Shown here: positions 8,306-18,636 of the stretch, one piece after another
Layout: each line of letters begins with the position of its first letter
Position numbering within the stretch: the first letter of the stretch is position 1
Assembly: GCA_050180485.1 (NCBI GenBank)
Contig: JBFXED010000003.1
Location: forward strand, 82,450 to 146,449
Direction: 5' to 3'
Length of the DNA stretch: 64,000 bases
Source: CADEGL01 sp050180485
GTDB lineage: Bacteria > Pseudomonadota > Alphaproteobacteria > CADEGL01
Program-made: the position numbers and the translations under genes
Notes under the pieces: generated by a model
Database searches by the model: none
What the model saw: the letters and a program-made list of their open reading frames with translations, nothing else
What the model was told of the DNA's origin: nothing

Positions 8306-8533
8306 ATGCCGAACAAGCGCGTTCATCTCGACGAGCGGACCTGGCAGGTCCTCAAGGGGCTGGGCCGGGATTCGATGAAGGATTTCCAGGAACTGGCGGA
8401 TGAGGCCTTTCGAGACCTCTTGAAAAAGCACTACCGGCCGACGGCACTGAAGGCGCAATTGCGCCAGAGCATAGCGTCCGATCGCGCACCCGCGCCAAAA
8501 GCGGCGCGGCCCGCCCGTGCCGATCCCGACTAG
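8306..8533 (+). CDS. Small hypothetical protein, possibly ribbon-helix-helix-like
   Basis: A 75-residue protein: MPNKRVHLDERTWQVLKGLG, then an amphipathic helix (FQELADEAFRDLLKKHYRP) and a Pro/Ala/Arg-rich tail. The short beta-like start (KRVHLDERTW) followed by two helices is reminiscent of small ribbon-helix-helix DNA-binding proteins, but this is only a fold-level impression. No clear ribosome-binding site lies right before the ATG. Its TAG stop at 8531-8533 overlaps by 3 bases the stop codon of the microprotein gene that converges on it from the other strand. The function is unknown. Confidence 0.5.
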   Translation: MPNKRVHLDERTWQVLKGLGRDSMKDFQELADEAFRDLLKKHYRPTALKAQLRQSIASDRAPAPKAARPARADPD

Positions 8534-8604
8534 CGGAAGAACAGCCAGATCAGGATCAAAACGGGGATCGGAATGCCGATCAGCCACAGAAGGAGATAGC
8601 GCAT
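8530..8604 (-). CDS. 24-residue hydrophobic membrane microprotein
   Basis: The complement of 8530-8604 reads ATG to TAG and encodes 24 residues. It begins MRYLLLWLIG, continues through IPIPVLILIW and ends LFFR. This is a single transmembrane helix with a basic residue at each end and a central I-P-I-P kink, typical of genuine bacterial single-pass microproteins. A GAGGC stretch precedes the ATG on that strand. The composition is far too hydrophobic and ordered for a random GC-rich frame. Its stop overlaps the stop of the small gene at 8306-8533. It may associate with another membrane protein, but the partner is unknown. Confidence 0.6.
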   Translation of the reverse strand: MRYLLLWLIGIPIPVLILIWLFFR

Positions 8605-8750
8605 GCGAAGCCTCGCGGTGAGGTTGGTCGGAGTGCTAACGCCGCCAGGCGGCAACGGTTCCGCATAGCGGGTTGGCGCAGAGCGGGCGACGGTACATCC
8701 GGCACGCTCCTTATCTTGCCTTAGAGCGCCCTTCGCGTGAGGATCGTGCG

Positions 8751-11232
<2,482 letters not shown>

Positions 11233-11243
<11 letters not shown>

Positions 11244-11535
11244 AGGCGCGTGCCGACTCGACATCTGGCTTTGGCGCGCGCGCCTGTTCAAGAGTCGTGC
11301 GCGGGCGGCGGCGTTTTGCATCGAGGACAGGCTTCGCATCAACCGGATCAAGACCGGCAAGGCCCATCATCCGGTGCGGCCGGGCGACGTGCTGACCTTG
11401 GCGCTGGGCACACAGGTGCGCGTGCTGCGCGTGGTGGCGCTGGGCACGCGGCGCGGACCGGCCTCGGAAGCGCGCGGTCTTTACGAAACCCTGAATTCGT
11501 CGCGCCTTGCCGCGCCGCACGATCCGGCCTTATAA
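11233..11535 (+). CDS. S4-domain RNA-binding protein (HslR-like)
   Basis: About 100 residues with an N-terminal S4 RNA-binding fold: RLDIWLWRARLFKSRARAAA, then the RINRIKTGKAHHPVRPGDVL turn and LALGTQVRVLRVVALG. This resembles HslR, the heat-shock S4 protein that binds stalled 50S-peptidyl-tRNA complexes. The start is uncertain. TTG 11233, just after AAAGGGCTCAAG, places the S4 domain normally and overlaps the helicase by 11 bases; GTG 11176 would add 19 residues. The overlap with the helicase implies translational coupling, and an RNA helicase paired with an RNA-binding protein makes sense. The product is cytoplasmic, and the gene is followed by fdxA. Confidence 0.85.
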
Positions 11536-11604
11536 ACAGGCCAGCCGCAGCGATGACGGCTGGCGTGCCCACGCTGGACGTGCGGTGGGGGACCGGAGGA
11601 AACA

Positions 11605-11940
11605 ATGACCTATGTCGTGACGGAAGCTTGCATCCGCTGCAAGTACCAGGACTGCGTCGAAGTCTGCCCTGTCGATTGCTTCTACGAGGGGCAAGTGATG
11701 CTGGTCATCCACCCCGACGAATGCATCGACTGCGGCGTGTGCGAGCCCGAGTGCCCACCCGAGGCCATTCATCCGGACACCGACACGGACATGGAGAAAT
11801 GGGTTCAGTTCAACCGGCAATACTCCGCCGACTGGCCCAATATCACCCGCAAGGGCGAGGTGCCCGCCGACGCCGAACAATGGAAGGGCGTCGAGGGCAA
11901 GCTCGAGAAAGAGTTCAAGCCGGACCCCGGCCAGAAATAA
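11605..11940 (+). CDS. fdxA: Ferredoxin FdxA, two-cluster (7Fe-8S) type
   Basis: A 111-residue cytoplasmic electron carrier. The first cluster region is CIRCKYQDCVEVCPVDCF and the second CIDCGVCEPECPPEA. The first lacks one residue of the classic CxxCxxC spacing (C-x2-C-x4-C), as expected for a [3Fe-4S] plus [4Fe-4S] ferredoxin. The long C-terminal extension (WVQFNRQYSADWPNITRKGE) is characteristic of the alphaproteobacterial FdxA/FdII group. GGAGGAAAC precedes the ATG. Synteny with the helicase and S4 gene upstream and CarD downstream is typical of alphaproteobacteria, though here a dihaem cytochrome is interposed. Confidence 0.95.
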   Translation: MTYVVTEACIRCKYQDCVEVCPVDCFYEGQVMLVIHPDECIDCGVCEPECPPEAIHPDTDTDMEKWVQFNRQYSADWPNITRKGEVPADAEQWKGVEGKLEKEFKPDPGQK

Positions 11941-11956
11941 CCCGCTGCGGTAGGCC

Positions 11957-12835
11957 ATGGGTGCCCACCCAGGCCGTTCACCTCCTGTTACCGTACTTCT
12001 GCGTCGCCAGTTCCTTCCGGCGCTGGCGATCCTCTTGCTCTTCGCCGGGCTCGCCTTTGCGGCGGGCTGGTGGTTCGCCCGTCCGGCGCCGGATTGGTTT
12101 AGCGCGCCCACAACCTATCCGGCGGGGGCGGAGGGTACGCTGGCACGGTATGGCCGCCAACTTATCGACGAGACCAATTTGCATATCGGCCCCGGAGCAT
12201 CGGAAGCAGCGATGCGCTTTGCGGGCAACAACCTCACCTGCGGCGCTTGCCATCTGGACTCGGGCGCGCGCCGCTACGGGCTTCCTCTCGTGTCCAGTTT
12301 CGCGGCTTTTCCTCGTTATCTCTCCGATGGTTCGATCCAGACTCTCGCTGATCGTATCAACCAATGCATGGAAAACAGCATGAATGGCCGCCCGCTTCTG
12401 GAAGACGGCCGCGAGATGGCCGCGTTCGTCGCCTATATCAAACTCTTGGGCCGCGGAACGCCGACCGGAGTTGAAGTTCGCGGCACCGGCCTCCCGCCGC
12501 TCACGGCCCCCGCGCGGACGCCAAACGCGGTTCGTGGCAAAGTCGTCTATGATCGGTCCTGCGCGGCCTGCCACAGGCCGGATGGGTTGGGTGAACGCAA
12601 AGGCCCAACGGATTCCGCCGGCTATACGATCACGCCGCTATGGGGGCCGGACAGTTTCAACGACGATGCAGGCATGGCCCGCTTGGCGACCGCCGCCGCC
12701 TTCGTGCGCGGCAATATGCCGTATGGTGTTACCGCGAATGAACCGCTTTTGGAGACTCAGGACGCATGGGATGTAGCCGCTTATGTGCTGGCTCAGCCAC
12801 GGCCCGGGTACAAGGCGGGCAGGCCTCCAAAGTAA
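11957..12835 (+). CDS. tsdA: TsdA-like dihaem cytochrome c (putative thiosulfate dehydrogenase)
   Basis: A 292-residue membrane-anchored periplasmic protein with one N-terminal transmembrane segment (about residues 20-40) and two CxxCH haem sites, CGACH at 95-99 and CAACH at 202-206. The segment RINQCMENSMNGR, with Cys137, matches the position of the unusual cysteine haem ligand of TsdA. LWGPDSFN and GNMPYG also follow the TsdA pattern. TsdA oxidises thiosulfate to tetrathionate or works in reverse; which reaction occurs here is not known. It begins 16 bases after fdxA. A YeeE-type transporter with the thiosulfate-channel cysteines lies further along the window. Confidence is good for the family, moderate for substrate. 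Confidence 0.75.
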   Translation: MGAHPGRSPPVTVLLRRQFLPALAILLLFAGLAFAAGWWFARPAPDWFSAPTTYPAGAEGTLARYGRQLIDETNLHIGPGASEAAMRFAGNNLTCGACHLDSGARRYGLPLVSSFAAFPRYLSDGSIQTLADRINQCMENSMNGRPLLEDGREMAAFVAYIKLLGRGTPTGVEVRGTGLPPLTAPARTPNAVRGKVVYDRSCAACHRPDGLGERKGPTDSAGYTITPLWGPDSFNDDAGMARLATAAAFVRGNMPYGVTANEPLLETQDAWDVAAYVLAQPRPGYKAGRPPK

Positions 12836-13123
12836 ACCGGGGCTACAATATGTGGATAACACATGACAGGCCTGCGCTAAATCTAGGAAACTCATTTTAA
12901 ATCAAGAGATTAACGTCTGCTCAAGAGTAAAGTATTACTTACGAACCCTGTCCTTTTACCGCAAACTGTGTCATATAGAGACGGTGAAGAGACACGGACC
13001 CGTGCCGTGTCTCTTTGTTTCCGGAGGCGACCTTTCAGCAAGGTCATTTGATCGTCGGAGACGGTCCGAACAGGACCCGCCGGGTCTTGCGCGTCGAATT
13101 CGTAGGCAACCGTTGGGTGTGTC
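12836..13123 (+). other. AT-richer intergenic region upstream of carD
   Basis: A 288-base gap, clearly richer in A/T than its surroundings between about 12840 and 12980. No coding ORF is supported on either strand. It contains the 11-bp stem-loop at 12987-13015 and presumably the carD promoter; I cannot place -35/-10 boxes with confidence. A small RNA is possible but not shown. Confidence 0.5.
12987..13015 (+). terminator. 11-bp stem-loop with T-rich tail upstream of carD
   Basis: AAGAGACACGG (12987-12997) pairs perfectly with CCGTGTCTCTT (13005-13015) across a 7-base loop, followed by TGTTT. It could terminate the tsdA transcript, end a small RNA, or attenuate carD, whose start lies 108 bases further on. 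Confidence 0.45.
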
Positions 13124-13651
13124 GTGGCAGTGGTCAAGAAAGCGCGAAGCGGCTCCAAGGATACTCTCTCGTTCAAGGCGGGTGAGTATGTGGTGTATCC
13201 GACCCACGGCGTGGGGCGGGTGACCGGCATCGAAACCCATGACGTCTCGGGCGCCGAGTTGCGCGTGTTCGTCATCAATTTCGACAAGGAAAAGATGACC
13301 CTGCGCGTTCCAGTGGGCAAGGTGGGCGCCGCCGGCCTGCGCCGTCTCAGCAACCGCAAGATCATGGAAACCGCGCTGTCGACCTTGAAGCGCCGCACGC
13401 GCGTGAAGCGCACCATGTGGAGCCGCCGCGCGCAGGAATACGAAGCCAAGATCAATTCAGGCAATCCGGTGTCGATCGCCGAAGTCGTGCGCGACCTGCA
13501 CCGCAAGGGCGATCAGCCGGACCAGTCCTATAGCGAGCGCCAGATGTACCAGGCGGCTTTCGAGCGTCTGGTGCGCGAGCTCGCCGCGGTCGAGCGGATC
13601 AACGAGGAAGCGGCCATCAAGCGGCTCGAGCGCGTTCTGCACGCTGCCTGA
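13124..13651 (+). CDS. carD: CarD/CdnL family transcription regulator
   Basis: A 175-residue regulator that binds the RNA polymerase beta subunit and stabilises open complexes at promoters. The N-terminal RNA-polymerase-interacting (Tudor-like) domain is evident: FKAGEYVVYPTHGVGRVTGI, then FVINFDKEKMTLRVPVGK. A helical DNA-binding domain follows, with the WSRRAQEYEAKINSG stretch. The length is typical of alphaproteobacterial CarD. I kept the GTG start at 13124; no ATG is available ahead of the domain. A long AT-richer leader with a stem-loop precedes it, and a strong terminator follows at 13680-13710. It is an essential or growth-related factor in related bacteria (family knowledge). Confidence 0.93.
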   Translation: MAVVKKARSGSKDTLSFKAGEYVVYPTHGVGRVTGIETHDVSGAELRVFVINFDKEKMTLRVPVGKVGAAGLRRLSNRKIMETALSTLKRRTRVKRTMWSRRAQEYEAKINSGNPVSIAEVVRDLHRKGDQPDQSYSERQMYQAAFERLVRELAAVERINEEAAIKRLERVLHAA

Positions 13652-13679
13652 CCGTTCCTTCGGTTTTCGGTGAATTCAG

Positions 13680-13710
13680 ACGCCCGGCGGATCGTTCCGC
13701 CGGGCGTTTT
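13680..13710 (+). terminator. Rho-independent terminator of carD
   Basis: A 12-bp perfect stem, ACGCCCGGCGGA (13680-13691) with its complement at 13696-13707, and a TCGT tetraloop. It is followed by TTTTCGTTT. It sits between the convergent carD (+) and membrane protein (-) genes; the T run is on the + side only. Confidence 0.88.
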
Positions 13711-13714
13711 CGTT

Positions 13715-15040
13715 TCACGTGCGTCGAGGCCTGATCAGGAAGAATGCCACCGGCACGCCCGTTCCCAGCATGGCCCAAACCAGGCGCACCGCATACCGGT
13801 CGTGCGGCCCCGACAAGGCGCCGCAAACGAACGCGTTGGCCACGAAGGCGATGGTCATGGTCAGGCACGCCGCGCGCAGCGACCGCGGCAGCCGGGACGA
13901 AAAGATTCCGAACAGGGTCAACGCTATCGCGACCACCACGATGGGCAAATGCGCGTAATTGACCGTTCGCGCGATGGGAAGCAGTTTTCCCTGCTGCTGC
14001 AGCGCTTGGCGCCAGGGCTGTAACTCCTCGGGGAAGGCCGCGCGCACGGTCCAGCGCAGGAACCATTCCTGGCTCTCCGTGCCTTCGCCCAACTCCACCT
14101 TCACCAGTTGCTCGGCGAAGCCCCGCAGCGCGAACTCTGCGGTTTCCAGCGGATATTCGGCGATCGCGATCAGCACGATGCGGCGGCTGGAATAACGCGT
14201 GCCTTCCCAATCGCCGATGCGCCAGAACGGCGTGCCCTTCTTCCATAGCCATTGTTCGGCGTTTTCCGGGATCTCGGCGCGGTATGGACAAAGCTTCGAC
14301 CATTGCGACTCCCACTCGGCGGAACAACGCTCGTCGAGCACACGCTGAACGAAGCCGCCTTCCGCCATGCGCGCGAACAGCAAGACCCAGCCGGTCCGGT
14401 TGAAGAACGGCTTGCCGGTCAGCGCGTCGTTTACCAAGACCGTGAGCGCCACGGCGACGGCGATGCAGGCCAGCGGCAGTTTCCAGCTCAGCCGGCAGCG
14501 GAAGGCGACGGCGCTGAGCCCTGCGCCCGCCAGCGTGGCGACGACGAGCGGAAAGTGCGAGGTGTGGACCACCATCGAATAGATCAGCAGCAAAACGAGC
14601 ATGGTCGCGGTCCCGCCGGAAATCGCGCCGAACCCCAGCATGACCGTGGCCAGCACGGCGATGCCGGAGAACAGATCGGGCATCAGCCAGGAGGCATACC
14701 AGGGCAGCGAGGTGAAACAGGCCAGCAAGAGAGCGGTCAGGGGCGCCCATCTTTCCTCGGGCGCCAAGGTCCGTACGGTCGCCGCCAGCAGGAACGCCAC
14801 GATCGCGGACTGGATCAGGATGATCAACCAGACCGATTGGTCGCCGGCGTACTCCAGGAACCAGGCGTAGAATGACGAGCGGTTCGGAACGTAATCGTCG
14901 TCGACGCCCGCGATCAGATAACCGCCCGTGTCCCAATAGACGAGCGGGAAGCCATTGATGAAGGCGGGAACAAGATAGGCGATGGCGAAATAGATCGGGG
15001 CGTAAAGCTGAACCCGACGCCAGTCGACAGCGGCTGGCAT
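13715..15040 (-). CDS. Polytopic membrane protein of unknown function
   Basis: A 441-residue integral membrane protein with about ten hydrophobic segments. The N terminus MPAAVDWRRVQLY runs straight into the first helix, and a loop YWDTGGYLIAGVDDDYVPNR follows. That loop, with aromatic and acidic residues after helix 1, recalls the periplasmic loop of membrane glycosyltransferases of the GT-C type, but I see no decisive motif. A large soluble loop lies around residues 215-300. The ATG at 15040 is preferred over the much longer open frame because everything upstream of it belongs to the methyltransferase gene. It lies 82 bases downstream of that methyltransferase on the same strand, so the two may act on a common lipid or polysaccharide. 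Confidence 0.65.
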   Translation of the reverse strand: MPAAVDWRRVQLYAPIYFAIAYLVPAFINGFPLVYWDTGGYLIAGVDDDYVPNRSSFYAWFLEYAGDQSVWLIILIQSAIVAFLLAATVRTLAPEERWAPLTALLLACFTSLPWYASWLMPDLFSGIAVLATVMLGFGAISGGTATMLVLLLIYSMVVHTSHFPLVVATLAGAGLSAVAFRCRLSWKLPLACIAVAVALTVLVNDALTGKPFFNRTGWVLLFARMAEGGFVQRVLDERCSAEWESQWSKLCPYRAEIPENAEQWLWKKGTPFWRIGDWEGTRYSSRRIVLIAIAEYPLETAEFALRGFAEQLVKVELGEGTESQEWFLRWTVRAAFPEELQPWRQALQQQGKLLPIARTVNYAHLPIVVVAIALTLFGIFSSRLPRSLRAACLTMTIAFVANAFVCGALSGPHDRYAVRLVWAMLGTGVPVAFFLIRPRRT

Positions 15041-15122
15041 GCGTCCTCCAGTTCCGATAAGCCCCACTCCTTTGCCATGCTTCCATGTTCCCGGCTTCGG
15101 CGCCAGGGTGGTCGGCGAAAAA

Positions 15123-15815
15123 CTAGGGTCTGATTCCGCGAAAGCCGAGCCGGTGGCGATTGGGGCCCGGGTTCCGCGGCAAGGCCTCGGCCTGGAAGCC
15201 GCCGGCGGCCAGAAGTTCGAGGAACTCCCGCCCGGTGTAACGCGCGAGGCCCAATTTCCGGCGCATCCGGCGATAGTCTGAGAAGAATGTGCGGGCCAAT
15301 CCGAGCAACGCGGCGGACAGAAATCTCTCCTTCCACGCAAAGCCCAGAAGATCCGCCACATCCTCCACCATGCCGGTGTCGGGATGCATCACATCAGCGA
15401 TCACCAGGATGCCGCCGGGAGCAAGCAGGCGGTACCAGCCCGCGATGGTCGCCGGCAAAGCGTCTCGAGGAATGTACTGGATGACGGAGCTGACGATGAT
15501 CGCATCGAAGCTTCTGTCGGACGCCGCCAGAGCGCGCGCGTCCAAGACCGCGATGCGCGGATCGTCGTCATAGCGCCGCATGATCCTCGCTTGAACCTCC
15601 GCCGCGGTATCGTAGAGGGCGATCCGGTGGCCGAGCGCCGCGAGGCTCGGCGCGCCCAGCGCGTCGCCGCTGCCATAGTCGAGGATGCGCAAGCCCGCCC
15701 GGCGCGGAAGCGCGGCCGCCAGGTCTTCCGTCAGACGCCGGAAATGCGCCTCGACGTGACGGGGGCTGACATAGATCGAATGCTTGCCGCCCCAGAATTC
15801 GGCCCACGAAGTCAT
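15123..15815 (-). CDS. Class I SAM-dependent methyltransferase
   Basis: A 230-residue cytoplasmic methyltransferase with a Rossmann-type core. Motif I is ILDYGSGDALGAPSLA, the acidic residue ending strand 2 is in IALYDTA, motif II is FDAIIVSSVIQYI, and the post-motif strand is RLLAPGGILVIADVMHP. The C-terminal YTGREFLELLAAGGFQAE is the usual last strand region. The substrate is unknown. It is first in a two-gene unit with a polytopic membrane protein 82 bases downstream, which hints at modification of a membrane-associated or polymer intermediate. It is divergently oriented from the M20 hydrolase gene, with 90 bases between them. Confidence 0.8.
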   Translation of the reverse strand: MTSWAEFWGGKHSIYVSPRHVEAHFRRLTEDLAAALPRRAGLRILDYGSGDALGAPSLAALGHRIALYDTAAEVQARIMRRYDDDPRIAVLDARALAASDRSFDAIIVSSVIQYIPRDALPATIAGWYRLLAPGGILVIADVMHPDTGMVEDVADLLGFAWKERFLSAALLGLARTFFSDYRRMRRKLGLARYTGREFLELLAAGGFQAEALPRNPGPNRHRLGFRGIRP

Positions 15816-15905
15816 AGAGCGCAGTGTGCTATGGCGGCCCTTCCACCGCCAGCTTGACCCTGCGGAGGTCCGTTCCTACGGTCTTGCGTCGGCTGGGGAG
15901 AGCTC

Positions 15906-17135
15906 ATGCAGAACTTGCGCGTGAACGGCGATCGCCTGTGGGCGAGCCTGATGGAAATGGCGCGCATCGGCGCCTTGGCTCATGGCGGTTGCGGCCGGCT
16001 GGCATTGACCGATCTGGACAAAGAAGGCCGCGATCTGTTCGTGCGCTGGTGCCGCGAAGCCGGCTGCACGATCAAGGTGGATCGTCTCGGCAACGTCTTC
16101 GCGCGGCGCGAGGGCAAGCGTCCGGACCTGCCGCCCGTCATGACCGGCAGCCACTTGGACACCCAGCCCCATGGCGGCAAGTTCGATGGTGTGTATGGCG
16201 TGCTGGCGGGGCTCGAGGTGATTCGCACGCTCAACGACGCCAAGGTCGAAACCGACGCGCCGGTCGAGGTCGCGGTCTGGACCAACGAGGAAGGCTCGCG
16301 CTTCGCGCCGGCCATGTGCGCGTCCGGCGTGTTCGGTGGCGCCTTCGAGGCCAATTACGTCCTTGGCCAGAAGGATCTGGACGGCAAGAGCTTCGGCGAG
16401 GAGCTGAAGCGCATCGGTTATGCCGGCGCCGAGCCCTGTGGCGGGCGCGAGGTGGGTACGTTCTTCGAGGTGCATATCGAGCAGGGTCCGATCTTGGAGG
16501 CCGAGGGGTTTCCCATTGGTGTCGTCACCGGCGTGCAAGGCATCCGCTGGTACGACATCGTCGTTCAGGGCCAGGACGCCCATGCGGGCCCCACGCCCAT
16601 GCCGATGCGGCGCGACGCGCTTCTGGCGGCCGCGTCTATGGTCGCCGCGGTCAACCGCATCGCGCACGCGCATGCGCCCAACGGGCGCGGCACGGTCGGC
16701 CAGATGCAGGTCATTCCAAACTCGCGCAACACGGTGCCCGGCGAGGTGCGCTTCAGCGTCGACATCCGCAACCCGAACGCGGATGCACTGGCCCAAATGG
16801 ACCGCGAATTGCGCGAGGCATGCGCGGCATCCGCGAAGGAAGCGGGCTCGGACGTAACCGTGACGGAGATCTGGTATTCGCCGCCGGTCGCCTTCGACGG
16901 CGGCTGCGCCGATTCCGTGCGCCAGGCGGCCGAATCGCTGGGCTACAAGAATCGCGATATCGTCTCGGGCGCGGGACACGATTCGGTTTATGTGTCGCGC
17001 GTGGCGCCGACCAGCATGATCTTCGTGCCGTGCCGCGGCGGGCTTTCCCATAACGAGGCCGAGGACGCCGAGCCCGCCCATATCGAGGCGGGCTGCAATG
17101 TGCTGTTGCACGCCATGCTGGCAAGGGCGGGTTGA
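15906..17135 (+). CDS. M20 family amidohydrolase (N-carbamoyl amino acid / allantoate type)
   Basis: A 409-residue dinuclear zinc hydrolase. Metal-binding elements are GSHLDTQPHGGKFDGVYG (His and Asp), TNEEGSRF (Glu pair), EVHIEQGPILE (His) and the late RGGLSHNEAE (His). The dimerisation domain holds QGIRWYDIVVQGQDAHAGPT. These match the HyuC/AllC group that removes carbamoyl or ureido groups from N-carbamoyl amino acids, beta-ureidopropionate or allantoate. The substrate cannot be fixed from sequence. GCTGGGGAG precedes the ATG. It overlaps by 4 bases the start of a TRZ/ATZ-type amidohydrolase, so the two are co-translated and probably act in one pathway for a cyclic ureide or similar nitrogen compound. 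Confidence 0.88.
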   Translation: MQNLRVNGDRLWASLMEMARIGALAHGGCGRLALTDLDKEGRDLFVRWCREAGCTIKVDRLGNVFARREGKRPDLPPVMTGSHLDTQPHGGKFDGVYGVLAGLEVIRTLNDAKVETDAPVEVAVWTNEEGSRFAPAMCASGVFGGAFEANYVLGQKDLDGKSFGEELKRIGYAGAEPCGGREVGTFFEVHIEQGPILEAEGFPIGVVTGVQGIRWYDIVVQGQDAHAGPTPMPMRRDALLAAASMVAAVNRIAHAHAPNGRGTVGQMQVIPNSRNTVPGEVRFSVDIRNPNADALAQMDRELREACAASAKEAGSDVTVTEIWYSPPVAFDGGCADSVRQAAESLGYKNRDIVSGAGHDSVYVSRVAPTSMIFVPCRGGLSHNEAEDAEPAHIEAGCNVLLHAMLARAG

Positions 17136-18571
17136 CCGTGACCACCACCTGCATCCGGAGCGCGGCGTGGATCGTGAGCTGGCAGGCGGAGACCGCACGG
17201 CATGTCTATCGGCGCGACGGCGACGTCGTTTTCTGTGGAAACCGCATCCTGCAAGTGGGTGGCCGTTACGCGGGGCCCGTCGATCGCGAGATCGATGGGC
17301 GCGGTCGCTTGGTCATGCCGGGTCTGGTCAATCTCCACTGCCACCCCACCAACCAGCCGCTCTACAAGGGTATGCGCGAGGAGCTGGGCAATCCCCATCT
17401 CTATGGCAGCGGCCTCTACGACTACATGACGCTCCTGGTGCCCGACACGGACGCGCGCAAGGCCGCGGCGGAATACACCTATTGCGAATTGCTCCTCTCG
17501 GGCGTGACGACGGTGACCGACCTGTCGGTACCGTATGAAGGCTGGGTCGAGCTGGCCGCGCGCAGCGGTCTGCGCGTCTGCGTAGCTCCCATGTTCCGCT
17601 CGGCCAACTGGATCGTGCCCGAAGGGCGTTCGCTCGGTTATGTGTGGGATGCGAAGGGCGGCCGCCGCCGCTTCGAGGAGGCCGTGCGCATCGTCGAGGA
17701 GGCCGAGCGTCATCCGTCCGGCCGCCTGTTCGGTATGGTCGCGCCGGGCCAGATCGATACCTGCGAAGAAGAGTTGCTGCGCGATTCGGTCGCGCTGGCG
17801 CGCGCCAGCAAGCGCCCATGGCAGACCCATACCGCGCAAAGCGTCGCCGAGTTCAACGAGATGACCAAGCGCCACGGCATGACGCCGGTGCAATGGGCGC
17901 ACGAGATCGGCTTGTTGGGCCGCGGCTCGGGCTTGGGCCACGCTATCTTCCTGGACAGCCACGATTGGATTCATTGGCCGACGCGCAAGGACCTGGAGCT
18001 GATCGCTGTCACGGGCACAAACGTCGCCCATTGCCCCACGGTCTTCTCGCGCTATGGCCACACGCTGCAGGATCTCGGACGTTATTTGCGCGCGGGCATC
18101 ACGGTCGGGCTCGGCACCGATACGTTCCCGCACAACATGGTCGAGGAGATGCGCGTGGCACTCATCCTCGCGCGCGTAGCCTCGGGCTACGGCACCAGCG
18201 TGACCAGCGCGGACGCGCTTCACTGCGCGACCGTTGGCGGCGCCTCGGCGCTGTTGCGCGAAGATCTCGGCCGGCTTGCGCCGGGTGCCAAGGCGGACCT
18301 GGCGCTGGTCGACCTGAACCATCCGATGATGCAGCCGGCGCGCGATCCGCTGCGCAGCATGATCTACAGCGCCGCAGAACGGGCCGTGTCGGACGTTTTC
18401 GTGGATGGGCAGCAGGTGGTGAAAGGCGGCCGCGTCCTCACCCTTGACATGGCGGGCGCTGCGGGTCGGGTGGCCGAAGGCCAAGCCCGCATGGAAGCCG
18501 CCACGCCCAAGGTAGACCCCGGTGGCCGCGGCGCGCACGAGATCGCGCCTTTGTCGCTGCCGGTGTTCTAA
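17132..18571 (+). CDS. TRZ/ATZ-type metal-dependent amidohydrolase
   Basis: A 479-residue hydrolase/deaminase of the amidohydrolase superfamily. Metal ligands are visible as HCHPTNQ (HxH), QTHTAQS, GHAIFLDSHDW and the Asp in GLGTDTFPHNM. The small beta domain is split between the N terminus and the C-terminal GRLAPGAKADLALVDL region, as in triazine hydrolases, cytosine deaminases and guanine deaminases. The start is TTG 17132 (overlapping the previous stop) or GTG 17138. The pairing with the M20 amidohydrolase suggests ring opening or deamination followed by amide hydrolysis. A solute-binding protein gene on the opposite strand and a LacI regulator lie just beyond. Confidence 0.85.
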   Translation: MTVTTTCIRSAAWIVSWQAETARHVYRRDGDVVFCGNRILQVGGRYAGPVDREIDGRGRLVMPGLVNLHCHPTNQPLYKGMREELGNPHLYGSGLYDYMTLLVPDTDARKAAAEYTYCELLLSGVTTVTDLSVPYEGWVELAARSGLRVCVAPMFRSANWIVPEGRSLGYVWDAKGGRRRFEEAVRIVEEAERHPSGRLFGMVAPGQIDTCEEELLRDSVALARASKRPWQTHTAQSVAEFNEMTKRHGMTPVQWAHEIGLLGRGSGLGHAIFLDSHDWIHWPTRKDLELIAVTGTNVAHCPTVFSRYGHTLQDLGRYLRAGITVGLGTDTFPHNMVEEMRVALILARVASGYGTSVTSADALHCATVGGASALLREDLGRLAPGAKADLALVDLNHPMMQPARDPLRSMIYSAAERAVSDVFVDGQQVVKGGRVLTLDMAGAAGRVAEGQARMEAATPKVDPGGRGAHEIAPLSLPVF

Positions 18572-18572
18572 G

Positions 18573-18608
18573 AAAAAAGCGGCGGTGGTCTGGAGGGACC
18601 GCCGCCGC
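18573..18608 (-). terminator. Rho-independent terminator of the solute-binding protein gene
   Basis: Read on the - strand, the 12-bp stem (18608-18597 with 18590-18579, one non-Watson-Crick position) is followed directly by six T (A18573-18578 on +). There is no T run in the + direction, so it serves the - strand gene ending at 18637. Confidence 0.85.
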
Positions 18609-18636
18609 TTCGCCGGCTGCTTCGGCTGGCAGACGG

